Part shown: positions 47,941-59,320 of the stretch, in pieces | Numbering within the stretch: position 1 is the first letter of the stretch | Layout of the letters: each line of letters starts with the position of its first letter | Source: Mytilus californianus | Lineage: Eukaryota > Mollusca > Bivalvia > Mytilida > Mytilidae | DNA length: 64,000 bases | Direction of reading: 5' to 3' | NCBI RefSeq assembly: GCF_021869535.1 | Contig: NW_026262582.1 | Coordinates: 56,122,851 to 56,186,850, forward strand | Translations under genes and position numbers: made by a program | The notes under the pieces: model-generated | Seen by the model: the letters and a program-made list of their open reading frames with translations, nothing else | Databases searched by the model: none | What the model was told of the DNA's origin: nothing

Positions 47941-48414
47941 ATGGAAGTATACATTGGTGGAGCATGCAAGAATAACGGCAAGCCATTGGCAAAGGCCAGT
48001 TATGGTATATTTTGGGAACCAAATAACATCAAAAATATAAATGGACCAGTTCCTGAATCTTACAAGCAAACAAACAATACTGGGGAACTGTATGCTGCCG
48101 TAAAATGTCTTCAACAAATACACGATAATCAAATATCAAACATTAACATTAAAACAGACAGTGAATATTTAGTTAGAGGTATAACAAGTGACATTGTTTA
48201 TTGGAAAAGCAACAACTGGAAACTTAAATCTTCCGGAAAAGATGTGAAAAACAAGGAGCTCTGGTTAGAAATAGATAATTTGTTATCGAATATAAACGTA
48301 TCGTGGGTGCACATTGCTCGTGATTCTGAAATTGGTCGGATTGAAGCCGATAAACTCGCAAAAACTTGTGTTGAATATAAAAGCATCGTCTGGAAACACC
48401 GTTCAAGCAAATAA
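47941..48414 (+). CDS. Cellular-type RNase H domain ORF at the head of the retrotransposon (catalytic residue lost)
   Basis: A 157-residue frame covering one whole RNase HI fold. Visible motifs: VYIGGACKNNG at residues 3-13, where the family has a (Y/F)TDGSC pattern, so the first catalytic aspartate is glycine here; TNNTGELYAAVKCL (glutamate kept); IKTDSEYLVRGI (aspartate kept); a handle region YWKSNNWKLK...VKNKELW; and IEADKLAKTC with the last aspartate kept. The catalytic-loop histidine position (GHS in eukaryotic enzymes) reads RDS. The handle is typical of stand-alone RNase H1, which removes RNA from RNA/DNA hybrids. In an element it would degrade the template after cDNA synthesis. The frame starts at the first ATG (47,941) and its stop is followed at once by ORF1 sequence in the +1 frame, so the two may once have been one protein. 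Confidence 0.8.
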   Translation: MEVYIGGACKNNGKPLAKASYGIFWEPNNIKNINGPVPESYKQTNNTGELYAAVKCLQQIHDNQISNINIKTDSEYLVRGITSDIVYWKSNNWKLKSSGKDVKNKELWLEIDNLLSNINVSWVHIARDSEIGRIEADKLAKTCVEYKSIVWKHRSSK

Positions 48415-49831
48415 CCAGAGTCCCGTGAATGTGTGTAACAAAATTGAATGGAGCGACGATGAAGAGGAAACTATACCAATGAAGGTAGCAACCCCGCTTC
48501 GAAGTAACCCTAACAATAAACTACGCAAAACTAGTACTAAGGCAAAATCTCCGTCTTTCTGTACAATGTCATCACTCAGGAGAATTGATAGTCTTTTACT
48601 GTCAACATCTGAAAAAGTTTTAAACTTAAATGATGCCCTTAACTGTCATATTGACTCGTCAAACAGTCAGTTTCAAGAGATAAAAGACAAATTTGCATCA
48701 TTAGCAAACACGGTTAAAACTCAAACCAATTCAGATTAGAACCTCCGTTCAAGAAGTCTTTACAGAAACACAACTCATTAAATCGGAAATCGAGATAAAC
48801 AATAAGGTATTTGTAAATAAATCAAACAGTTTGTGGGACAAATTAAATGCCGTTTCTAATGAGATTAAATCTGTTAATTTAAAATCATCTCACGTCAGCG
48901 TATTACCAGAAACCGTGACAGAAACACCAAATAGAAAAAGAGAGGAAAGAAATTATGCTACAAATAAAACTACACATGGAACATACAGCAACGCTGTTAA
49001 AAGTGGATTACCAAGTAGCTCTAATAAGCCAGTTACTTTAAATAGGACAAACCTCGGGAACCACCATGATACGCACAATCCTACCTATATGGAAAGACAA
49101 AGGTCACAAATAAATACAAAATACACGGACCGTGAAGTCAACTCTACTTATCCGCATTTTCTTTGTTCTAGTGAGAAGAAAAACTTATTTCTTGTTGGGA
49201 GTTCAACTCTCAAAAAATTTCTCCAAGGAAAATGTCAACTGAACATATCAACACTAAAGTAAAGACTATTCGGGGAGGACGGATCAGAGACATTGAAGAT
49301 TGCCTAATTCAGTACATCTCAGAAGGCAAACTTGATTGTGTAGATGTCATTGTTGTTCATGTGGGCACTAACAACGTGTCAGATGGAGACTCTGTTCATG
49401 CTATAATTGACGACTATCGAAATTTAATTTGTACAGTTAGACAGAGCTTACCAAGAACTAAGCTGGTAATTTCCTCAATCCTACCAAGGCCAACTCATTA
49501 TCAAGCTAACCGTACAATTTATGATATCAACAACCGTCTTTTATCTCTAGAGGAACAACATGTGGAAATTGTAGACAATACTTTAGACTTTCTATATGGA
49601 GACCAGCCCAATCTTACTTTATTTGCAGACCATGTTCATACAAATGTTGCTGGTGCCAAAGTTTTAAGTCATAACATTATCTCGCGCGTGAACACGTTGC
49701 TTAATTTGTCGGATTGTACATCAAAAACTCAATCAAATTTTCAATCGGTGAGGTCAACAGGGAGGAGATTTATACCATTCAACACAACAACTCAACAACA
49801 AAATGTGTTCAGTCAAGCGTACTGGAGGTAA
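48415..49831 (+). pseudogene. Retrotransposon ORF1: coiled-coil region plus SGNH/GDSL hydrolase (esterase) domain
   Basis: Three frames join end to end. The first (to 48,739; same frame as an ATG at 48,314 inside the RNase H ORF) has an acidic stretch WSDDEEE and a heptad-like helix EKVLNLNDALNCH. The second (~48,726 to ~49,255) has a basic, asparagine-rich linker and then block I of the hydrolase, LFLVGSSTLKKFL, with GSS where GDS is usual. The third (to 49,831) has block III VHVGTNNVSD (49,364) and block V FADHVHTN, the D-x-x-H pair of the catalytic triad. SGNH domains in CR1-type ORF1 proteins are established; their role is unclear, perhaps membrane or RNA-particle related. Breaks lie near 48,720 and 49,250, the second inside the hydrolase. 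ORF2 begins 57 bp further on in the same frame. Confidence 0.75.
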
Positions 49832-49888
49832 AAGATTTTCACGATAACTGTTCCTCTACTAGAAAATGTAACTTCATTTTGGGAAATC

Positions 49889-52815
49889 TTGTCAGTATTG
49901 TTGTTTTGTATTTATGTACTGCAACACATATTCTATTATCTAACTCCAAATCATCTCCTTTTACAAACCCTTTTATATTTCCACAAAAGACTTAATATAT
50001 GTCACTTAAACATAAACCATATATTGCCAAAGTTTTCTGAAATTAAATATTTGCTATCAAAATCTAACACAGATGTGCTGTGTTTAAGTGAAACATTTTT
50101 GTCAAATTCTGTCCAAACTAAAGAAATAGATATTAAGGGTTATGATACAAACAGAAAAGACAGAATTGGAAAATCTGGGGGTGGGTTTTTAATTTATATT
50201 TCTAACATGTTAACCACAATTAGACGATATGATTTGGAAAAGGATGATATAGAATCAATTTGGGTCGAAATTATTTTTGTTCATCAAAAACCTATATTAC
50301 TTGGTAATATATATAGACCACCAAATAGTAATGCAGAGTGGATTACAAAATTTGAATCAATGTTAACAAATGTTGATATTGAAGATAAGGAAATAATTAT
50401 TTTGGGTGACTTTAATATTGATTTGGCGTCGAGAAAAATTCCAGCTAAATGGTCTCATTTGAAAAACATTTTTAACTTGTCTCAAATAGTCTCAGTTCCC
50501 ACTCGAGTCACACAAACATCTTCCACTTTGGTAGACCATATTTATAGTAATGAACCAGATAATATTCATTTTTTTTCTGTTCCAAGTTTTCTATCAGTGA
50601 CAATTATCCAGTATGCATTTCTCACAAAAGAGGGTTAAAATCGAAAAAGAAAATTCATGAATATATTACGTTCATATCTACTAAACATTTTAATGAAAAT
50701 AATTTTATCAATCACATATCACAGTGTTCATTTGATAGTGTATTAGAAATTGATGACCCCGAAGAAGCATTGTTGTCATTTTTAAATATTTTTACTGAAG
50801 TATTAAATCATCATGCTCCACTCATTAAAAAGAGAGTAAAACGTTTGTATCAAAATGAGTGGATGAATGATGAAATTCTAGATAGCATGAGAAAACGTGA
50901 TTTTTATCATAAGAAAAAAGATATGTATAGTTATAGACTCTGGAGAAACAAAGTCAAATATCTCATCGAAAACTCTAAACAAAATTATTATACCAATATC
51001 ATAGAACACAAAAGGGCAACAGTAGTAAATTATGGAAGCACCTACATACTGTCAGCGGAACTGACAATCATCCCAGTATTAAAATCATAAGAGATTGTAA
51101 CAAAAAGGAAATTTTAGAACCGAAAAGCGTTGCTGATGTATTTAATGCTTATTTCACAAATATCACAGATAATCTTAATATAAATCAAAACAGCAACAAT
51201 AGTTCTTTTAACAAACTTGATGATTTCATATCGGGTCATGTACCAGATAATGTGTATTTTTCTATACCACTTATGAGTAATGATTTTGTGTGTTTACAAC
51301 TAAAAGCACTAGATGAATCAAAAGCAACAGGTCTTGATAACATAAGTGCAAAGTTTTTAAAGATGTCTTCTCATGCTATTTCACTACCACTTTGTCACAT
51401 TTTTAACTTAAGTATTAAAAAATGTATTTTTCCATCTTCATTTAAACTGGCAAAAGTCATACCAGTTTATAAGAACAAAGGTTCAAAACAGGATGTTTTT
51501 AATTACAGACCAATTATAATTTTACCACTCATTTCTAAAATCCTCGAAAAACATGTGAAAACACACTTAGTAAAGTATCTTAATAAATACAACTTATTGT
51601 ATAGAATGCAGTCAGGCTTTCTCGCAAACCATTCTTGTCAAACTGCGTTAACAGCTTTATTGGATAAATGGCTTAAAGCCATTGATGATGGCGATCTTGT
51701 TGGGGCAGTGTTTCTAGATCTAGCAAAAGCCTTTGATCTTCTCAATCATGAACTGCTTATTCAAAAATTAAACAAATACAAATTTGCTTATACTTCGCTA
51801 CGATGGTTTACATCATATTTGGCTGACAGATATCAGATGGTATCTATTTCAAATACATTTTCAGACTTACAAAAACAACAAACGGGTGTACCTCAAGGAT
51901 CCATTTTAGGACCTGTGTTGTTTTTAATTTTTATAAATGATCTTCCTTTGTCTAATCCTAATCATAACACCGATTTATTTGCTGATGATAGCACCATATC
52001 AGTCATTGGACAAAACAAAAGTTGTATCAGTCATAAACTTAATACGGTTTTACAAGATATGTTTAGCTGGTGTGATGACAATAAAAATGGCTGTAAATGT
52101 ATCTAAAACGAAGGCTATATGTATTGGCTCTAAACAGAAGCTTTCAGCTACTTCAAATGAAAACATTAATATTGCTATGAATGGACAACAAATTAAAGAA
52201 AGTACATGTGAAAAGGTTCTAGGTATTTTTGTTGATGCATCTCTATCTTGGTCTTCTCATATTGATTATATCATAAAAAGGGTTAACTCTTCTTTAGCTT
52301 TACTAAAAAGGATAAAGAAATATGTAAATCACAAAGCTAGACAAATGTTCTATAACGCTTACGTTTTACCTCACTTAAATTAGTGTTGTTCAATATGGGG
52401 AAACTGTAATAACTTTCTATTAGATAGTTTACTAAAACTGCAAAAGAGGGCAGCAAGAATAATTTTAGACGAACATGATTACACCAAACCTTCAAGCGAA
52501 TTATTTCACGAATGTAAAATTGTGCCGATTACACAAAGAATACATTATCATAAATCATTACTAATGTATAAGGCAAAACATGGCTTAGCTCCAGAATATA
52601 TGTCCAGTCTTATTGTATCAGCTTCTGCAAACCAAAAATACAATACGAGATTTTCGTCCTCAGATAATTTTATAATTCCAAAACCAAATACAGAGTTGTA
52701 TAAGTCTAGTTTCTCGTACAATGGACCAAAAGTATGGAATGCTCTTCCTGATTCAATTAAAAAATCAAACACAGTATTAGAATTTAAACATAACTGCAAA
52801 TCTATGTACTTTTGA
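49889..52815 (+). pseudogene. Retrotransposon ORF2: AP-type endonuclease plus reverse transcriptase
   Basis: Endonuclease (49,985-50,640): LNINHI, LSETF (catalytic glutamate), GNIYRPPNS, LGDFNID and TLVDHIYSN. The final motif, in the next frame at 50,596, reads SDNYPV where SDHYPV is expected. Reverse transcriptase (51,300-52,010): DNISAKFLK, FNYRPI, FLDLAKAFD, TGVPQGSILGPVLF and FADD, so all three catalytic aspartates are intact. C-terminal domain: CEKVLGIFVDASLSWSSHI, KRAARII, LAPEYM, NGPKVWNALPDSI. Such proteins nick the target and prime cDNA synthesis there. Frame changes occur at about 50,590, 51,010 and 52,070, and a TAG lies at 52,381 where an aromatic residue is usual. The RT and tail fit the CR1/L2 group broadly; the clade needs a tree. 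Confidence 0.85.
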
Positions 52816-53029
52816 CATTACCATGATATTTGTACTGTAATGCCATATATAATAATTGTTTATTGTATTTAAATTGTATTACATCTTTATTTATCATTAT
52901 TATTGAATATGTAGTGTTTATTTTAATGTAATTATTATTGTATTAAGAGAGCCTTATTGAAAATTGGTGTAATCCAAATGAGTTACTCTCTCTAAATAAA
53001 GATATTATTATTATTATTATTATTATTAA
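52816..53029 (+). repeat. Retrotransposon 3' region and (ATT)n tail
   Basis: The end contains AAGAGAGCC and GTTACTCTCTCTAAATAAAG, whose AGAGAG/CTCTCT words can pair into the short 3' stem-loop commonly recognised by CR1/L2-type RTs. It finishes with seven to eight ATT triplets, the usual microsatellite tail of this group. Confidence 0.7.
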
Positions 53030-53930
53030 GGGGAAATTTCGCTCCTTAAACTTTTATTTTTGCAGTCCGTCAAGACAGAACAACAAACTCCAAACTAAAA
53101 GTAATGTAGCATATCAACAATAACAATATATATATATATATATATATAAGCATAAGCAATTAAAGGATTAAGAAGATTAACAGATGCAAAATAAAAAGAA
53201 CAAGAAATTCAAACAACAATTAGTGTCTAATACAGGTTATGACAAGCATTTGTAAATTATTGTCCAAAATCGAGAGCAATCCGTTTGCGCCAATAGTTTT
53301 CAAAATACATAGTTTCATTTGCACCAAAAATACAGTTTGCGATTGCGCCAATTTAAAGAAAAATCTTTATCCGAGCTTGAGACCGGCAGTTTACACTGGT
53401 GGATTTAAAGCACATTTTAAAACATAAAACTATTTACAGTCTGACAACATAATTTTATAAAAGGCTGGAATTTGTAACTCATGACAGAAACATAATCTCT
53501 TTGGCTTATTTCTCCTCTTGAATAGTTCTGATACTTTTCAACCGCAAATGTTTCCTTTTCTGATATATAATGCCTGCTTCTAACTGCTGCTGCATGAAAA
53601 TTGTCCAAAAATACAAGCATGGATGGATGTGACAATTAAACCAGTTTATTGTGATTATATGTACATACTTATAGTTCGTGTAAATCTACACAATATGTAT
53701 TCGTGTTCTATGCGACTGTATACACACCTTTTAAATGGAGGATAGGGAAAAATCGATAAAAAGTAATTCTATTTTAAATTTGAAGTTAGAAGCTGAGCTA
53801 CTTTCTTTATTTGTTATCTTCGTGGCACATTAAGGCAAAATGAAGGTGAATTCGACTTGGTGATTTCATATTATTCTCATAAAAAGGCCAATATTCACAG
53901 TGTCTTTTGTCTTTTTTTCTTATTGTTGTT
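53030..53930. other. No gene recognised; (AT)n microsatellite at 53,125-53,148
   Basis: Includes a small region with the word TTTGCGCCAAT-like used twice (~53,285 and ~53,340). Short open frames on both strands have no signature. Confidence 0.4.
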
Positions 53931-53934
53931 TATG

Positions 53935-54010
53935 TCTCGTTTGCGACGAAAGTCGCCGAAGTCAATACATAGGTAATGCTTTTCCGGCGACGGTGACGTC
54001 GTCTACAATT
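53935..54010. repeat. Fragment resembling the CG-rich terminus of the 1,282 element
   Basis: TGTCTCGTTTGCGACGAAAG, then CATAGGTAATGCTTTTCCGG and CGACGGTGACG parallel GTCTCGCCTGCGACAAAAGT and TAGATTACTATCCGGCGGCG at 1,290-1,345. No tandem core follows. Confidence 0.5.
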
Positions 54011-54552
54011 GTTAATTTTTCTGCTTAAGTCAGTGTGATAGATCAATGATATTTTCTTTAAAGTTGCATCACTGTCAGTACATATCAGTTTGACGACTAT
54101 TTCGAGGCCCTGCTCCCTATGTCATAAGCCAGCAACTTTCATTTAATAATAATCCATTTCCAATGCTAAGTCCAATGCTTAGTTTCTGTTTAAGTCAAAT
54201 CGATAGGAACTACTTGTGATAGACGAATGATATTTTCTATAAGGAATTGTTTTTATTACCTCTAGTCTATTATAATGACCGGACTGTAAGAACTTAATTG
54301 GATTTGTGAGAGAAAAAAATTATTTATCAACGTTTTATTATTTCAATTGTTTTATTCTATTTTCATATTTATTATATGTTTCATTTCATACTATATTATT
54401 CTGGACTTTGTCGTAAATTTAGACATGAGTGTATTACACGGATTAATTATCATAACTTTGGACAAAGAATTATTATCTTCATATCTTAAAACAATGCATG
54501 CTGAATGTTGAAGCGGCTTGTCCTTGAAGTTATTTATGAAGAGTAAACTCAC

Positions 54553-54669
54553 CACTGGATGGCCTGCCTGATAATTTGCGTCATTTAAAACAATATCGGC
54601 ACGCTCAAATGACTCGAGATGCCTTAATTGCTTATCTTGTTGTATGACTTTTGTCTCCAGAATAGACAT
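54553..54669 (-). CDS. Possible coding exon with coiled-coil start
   Basis: On the minus strand an ATG at 54,669 opens 39 codons ending in NYQAGHPV, followed at once by GTGAGT, a strong splice-donor sequence, in phase 0. The first twenty residues (MSILETKVIQQDKQLRHLES) are heptad-like. The frame stays open past the donor, but the peptide changes character there. An in-frame stop lies just upstream of the ATG. Such short coiled-coil exons occur in bivalve secreted C1q or lectin-type proteins, but no such domain is in the window. No partner exon can be identified, so this is tentative. Confidence 0.35.
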
Positions 54670-55965
54670 TTTTACCAGTCATGGTAATGCCATGGAGCGC
54701 GTTTTAACGAAAGTTGATTCATCGTTACACGCATGGTTTTTTTCACTAATTCAAATGCATGAAAATGTTTTCTTCTTGGACATGTAAAGGCTTAATAACA
54801 CGATCTAAGCTACTTTACTCGTTCTTATTTAATGGAATAAGCACTGACAATAATTTTCCCGAATTTTTCGGATGTGTTCCAATGTGGTTTAAAATTAGTC
54901 TTTTCGAAAAACAAAAATAAAAGCACCTCAAAAGTTATTAAACCTTAGCATCTGTACTTATTCAAGTACATAGACACATCTATTGATACAAATGTATATA
55001 CTTTTTTATAAAACTTAAGAAAATGCATATTAAATTCATTGCATTTCATATGACAAGGGAAAATAGGAAAGGGGGACGTTACATGACTTATTTAGGTGAA
55101 AATTGAGTAGTAATACAGCTATATGATGAGTTTTATAAAAATGCTTGTAAAAGTTGATTTGTATGTTCTATCAAACTTTTGTATATCAAAACTTCTTAAG
55201 TATTGGTTGTTCCACTATTTTTTTGTGAAAATTTACTATTGGTGATATATATAAGAAATGTAATATACTTTGACAGACGGTAAGATTGAAAAAAATGTTA
55301 CATACATTTGAAAATCGTCCAATTCACTCAATTTATATGTTCATATGATATTAAAGTTTGATGTCAAATAGAAGCTGATACATAACTCTTTCATCTGATA
55401 ACCAATTTTTTGATGATATTTTCATTCGGGAATTTATTATAAGCGTTCCCGTGTTTGAAAATGAAAAAGAAAAAAATCCGAAAATCACACTTTAACGCGA
55501 TTTTACAAAAAACTGCACCGTGGGAAAACTCTACGACAGGGCTAAAATGAAAGTATAATGTTTAATCTATCTTCATGTGAATTTTCAGCCGTGAGGTATT
55601 TCGGTTCATTAAGCTCTTTAAATAAGCGACTTTTGCCGATTTGTCACTCCACTAATACATGTATATTCTAGCTATTATAAATCAACCAACCAATCAATCA
55701 ATGGATATGTTGTCAAGTAGGACATTACTGGTTGTATGTAACGAAATACCGTTTAGACTCCAATAGTGTATGTTTTCAAAGCAAAAGTGAAAGAAAGCTG
55801 AATACTTTTTTTACGCGTATCTTTTGGTAACCTTACTGTTGACATAAAAAATTGATAAGATTGCATATATGACATATATGAAAATTTACAAAAATCATGC
55901 TAAACCCCCAGATTTTGTCAACTTTTGAAATCCTGTTGATACTTTTCTACACTTATTTAAAAATT
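54670..55965. other. No gene or repeat recognised
   Basis: AT-rich; only short tracts such as (AATC)n near 55,681-55,702. Confidence 0.4.
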
Positions 55966-56092
55966 GAATACTTCTTTTTGTAATTTTTATTGGGGTGTAA
56001 AAGCGTCGACCGAAGCACATTTTGCTTCATATTAAAAACGTGCGCGCGATCAATGCTTTTACAACCCTATAAAATTACAAAAAGAAGCATTC
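55966..56092. repeat. Imperfect fold-back (~45 bp arms, ~35 nt loop)
   Basis: GAATACTTCTTTTTGTAATT and GGGTGTAAAAGCGTCGA on the left pair with CAATGCTTTTACAACCC and AATTACAAAAAGAAGCATTC on the right. Confidence 0.75.
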
Positions 56093-56339
56093 GATTCTTA
56101 TAATTACATTTTTATGCTTCAACTATGAAATTACGATCGAGTGAAAGCGATTGTTTTCGTTTGTTTTCCTAAGTATTGTTGTGACGTGATCACGAGAAGC
56201 ACGTGATGTCATGAATGTTGATAGTATTTGAGAAATACGATTTGATATTGGAATGCGTCGCTTTCAGTCATTCAAAAGTACGAATTCTTATGTCGCATAC
56301 ATGTAATGTACATGTAATTATTTACAGAAGTGTGTTAAA

Positions 56340-56650
56340 TTCATACATAAATTTTATTGGAGTATCTAGTTTGAAATCGACATCTTCATTACGCAAATTT
56401 CGGCTTTATGGCGTACAATTGATTTCACGTGGACTTATTGCTTTCATTTCACTAAACAATTTCTTCCGAAGTTTTGTGTTAAAGGTTTTAATTTTAGCTA
56501 GATTCAATATGTTTTAATAGCATTTATGTATATATCATATCGAATATCTGTAAATATAAGAATTTGGATGCTGTTTTTTTTAAAATATATAATATGAAAG
56601 CAAATGAAAATTTTAACAAGAAGCACTTTCGTGCTTCGTGATGGAAAATC
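56340..56650. repeat. Dispersed repeat, copy 1 (partner 57,870-58,150)
   Basis: GTTTGAAATCGACATCTTC, GCGTACAATTGATTTCACGT, TTCCGAAGTTTTGTGTTAAA and AAGCACTTTCGTGCTTCGTG align with 57,870-58,150 in the same orientation. Confidence 0.65.
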
Positions 56651-57869
56651 TTAAAGCCAATTTCTTTCTTTTCTTTATAAATGAAAAAAAATAAATAAAA
56701 ATAAACAGAGTTAATCCTATATCAACAGTAGGTGTTATCTTATCTTTTATTGACTGATCGACGAAACATTTGATTCCGTCATATGCCTTCATTTCGTATG
56801 GTAACAGCATATGCCGCATGAAAGTAACCAGTTTCATATGAATGCAACCTAATAATATAGAATAGTTAGCTCTGCCTACATGATAATAAATCAACACTAT
56901 TTGTTTGCACCGCTCGTGTACTTCGTGCAAACGTTTATGCTAAAACAAATCGCAAATGTTATTCATTTGAAAAAAGTAGTTGACAATGTATCTTGAAATA
57001 TGTATACAAATTTTGTCCTATAGCTCTTCGTTCAATTAGTGTATTTATCCATCCGGCTTTGAACTCTCTGGTTTTGAGCGTTCCTGATGAAGGTAAATCC
57101 AGAAAAGCGCTTCGGACACATGCAATTGATTTTAGTGTTATTTCATTTTAAAGGGACATTTAGCTGTCAAGTTCATGTTCACCGATTTGACTCAAATTGA
57201 CATATTTGATTTATAACATACTAAAACGTATATCCAAATTAATTTCTAAAATAAACAATTACCAATGCTTGGACTCGATAATATATATATATCACCATTT
57301 CTTGTGTATTTTAGTCTAGACGCCATCTAATCGAGATGAAATCCAAAGACTGCAGACGGTCATATAACTCGATATAAACATAAATATAAATATAAATAGA
57401 ATATCGAGCACGTGCAATTGGATTTTTCTGGGTCTTTTTGATCTCATGCTATAGGTTAAAAAAATATGTTAATCATCGTTTTAACCTGTCTAGGAAAGAT
57501 TTTTTGTGGATTGAATCAGTCAACGAAATGATTCAAGCTGAACACACCTAGTACATGCATAAACAATCTCCAGCCAAGGGGTTAAACTGAAGGTTACGTG
57601 AATACGGATTCATAAAGGTTAAATTATTGACTTGCAAGTGAATAATACATCAGCGATATTTTTGAGCTTATTGTGACATATTTGGGCCAAACTGACTGCT
57701 TGTTACGAAATATTATTTCAAAATTCCGCTTTTATTAATACTTGAAACAAAAAGAATCGTATTTCATTTTTTGTCTAAATCGTAGCTAATGCCAATTTAA
57801 TAACAATAAATTATTATTCTGTGATATATGTGTAAATTTTTTAAATTATTGAAAAATGGCTAAATATTT
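56651..57869. other. No gene recognised; short mussel-repeat scrap at 57,070-57,130
   Basis: The scrap reads GAGCGTTCCTGATGAAGGTA and ATCCAGAAAAGCGCTTCGGA, matching a family also hinted at near 30,545 and 3,135. An ATAAAT-type microsatellite lies near 57,376-57,400. Confidence 0.45.
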
Positions 57870-58150
57870 AACGAGCTATCAACTTTGAAATCGCATCTTC
57901 TTATTCCAATTTCAGCTATGTGTCGTTTTATAATTGATTTCACGTGAAATAGTGCTGCCTTCATCTCACACAATTGACTATTTCCGCCGAAGTTTTGTGC
58001 ATAAATATTTACTTTTAGATTAAAAATGTGAATAACATTTATTTTTTTCATTTCGAAAATGTGTAAATTAAATATAAGAATTGAATGCTGTCTTTTTGAA
58101 AATTTAAGTAAAGATCATTTTAAGCAAAAAGTGCGTACGTGCTTGATGCA
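57870..58150. repeat. Dispersed repeat, copy 2 (partner 56,340-56,650)
   Basis: CTTTGAAATCGCATCTTCTT, TAATTGATTTCACGTGAAAT, CCGCCGAAGTTTTGTGCATA and AAAGTGCGTACGTGCTTGAT. Short frames inside are not genes. Confidence 0.65.
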
Positions 58151-58582
58151 AAATGTGATAATCACTTGCTCAAAGTTTAAATTTGCGGAAAAAAATATCA
58201 GCATTCAATTCAATAATAAAACTTGGCAAAAAAAGCATCTTTCAATTCTAAAGTAAATGTTCTATGTGAAATTTGACTCAGTAAGAAGCACGGAGAAACA
58301 TATTTTTCAGACTTGTCTAGCTTAACGTGTTTACTGTTATACCGAAGGAAGCAATACAAGTTCATGAACAGCAGTGGCCAATGACAAAACATTCTTTAAT
58401 ATTCCGAAACTACAAGGAATTGGATGATATTTCAAATTTATACAGCGGAAAAGATGACTCGACTCATCAGAAAATATTCATTTCAAGTGTTGTCCGCACG
58501 TAGAATCACATCTAATCAACTAAGAATATTCCACCAACTCTTTGAACACAACAGATATTTTCTCCTAATTTATATATATATA

Positions 58583-58690
58583 GAGTTCGAATCCCGGCGA
58601 GGGAAGAACAAAAAATTTGCGAAAGCAAATTTACAGATCTAACATTGTTGGGCTGATGTTTAGACGAGTTATATATATATATATATATTC
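58583..58690 (+). mobile_element. 5'-truncated tRNA-derived SINE fragment
   Basis: GAGTTCGAATCCCGGCGAGG (B-box region) followed by GAACAAAAAATTTGCGAAAG and TTGTTGGGCTGATGTTTAGA. The A box is missing. It lies between two TATATA tracts. Confidence 0.6.
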
Positions 58691-58849
58691 AAACCGTTTA
58701 CAGCCTAACTTTCTCCTTACTGTGGTTGATGGGTGGTTAATGATCTAGTCACAAGGAATCAATAAATGCTTGCAGTCATATTGACATTTTTGTAGACCTT
58801 GTTTTGATGGCCATTTTTGTTGTTTAAAGTCCTTAATATCGATATAAAA

Positions 58850-59055
58850 ATGAAAATGAGACCAAATGACGTAAAAATAAGCAACTATAGGTCACCGGAT
58901 GGCCTTCAGAAATGAGCAGAACTAATACCACATAACAAGCTATAAAAGGCCTCGAAATGACAAATGTAAATTAAACGAGAAAACTATACAAAACAATACA
59001 CGAAAAACAAATATGATATACAGCAACAAACGACAACCACTCATCTAGGCTAAAA
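58850..59055 (-). repeat. Mussel dispersed repeat (family of 25,240, reverse)
   Basis: ATGAGACCAAATGACGTAAA, CTATAGGTCACCGGATGGCC, GCTATAAAAGGCCTCGAAAT and CAGCAACAAACGACAACCAC. Confidence 0.7.
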
Positions 59056-59320
59056 GTGTCGAAGTTCCAAGTTCTGCAGTCAATTTGGCATTTTTGTAGA
59101 TCTTGTTTTAATGGACAATGTTTCTTCCAAAATTTCGATCTTTAAAAATAGATTGTGTATGAACATGATGAATGTTCAAAGACCCGTGAAGCTATTTTTT
59201 TTAAATTAATATCAACGAACTGACCTTTAAACGATTAGGAAAGAGCATGTTTTTTTTTTTTTGTTTGACAAAATTCTCGACAGAATTGTTGATGACAAGT
59301 CATAGCAATCCTACATTTAC

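Larger units (their letters stand above)
47941..53029 (+). mobile_element. Nearly full-length CR1/L2-like non-LTR retrotransposon with a 5' RNase H
   Basis: In order on the plus strand: an RNase H ORF (47,941-48,414); an ORF1 with coiled-coil and SGNH hydrolase (48,415-49,831); an ORF2 with AP-type endonuclease, reverse transcriptase and C-terminal domain (49,889-52,815); and a ~200 bp 3' region ending in TAAATAAAG plus an (ATT)n tail at ~53,009-53,029. The SGNH/esterase in ORF1 is known for CR1-type elements. An RNase H upstream of ORF1 is not an arrangement I know; in RNase H-bearing non-LTR clades the domain follows the RT. At least five frame breaks and one stop make this copy inactive. 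The 5' boundary is not defined. Confidence 0.85.
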
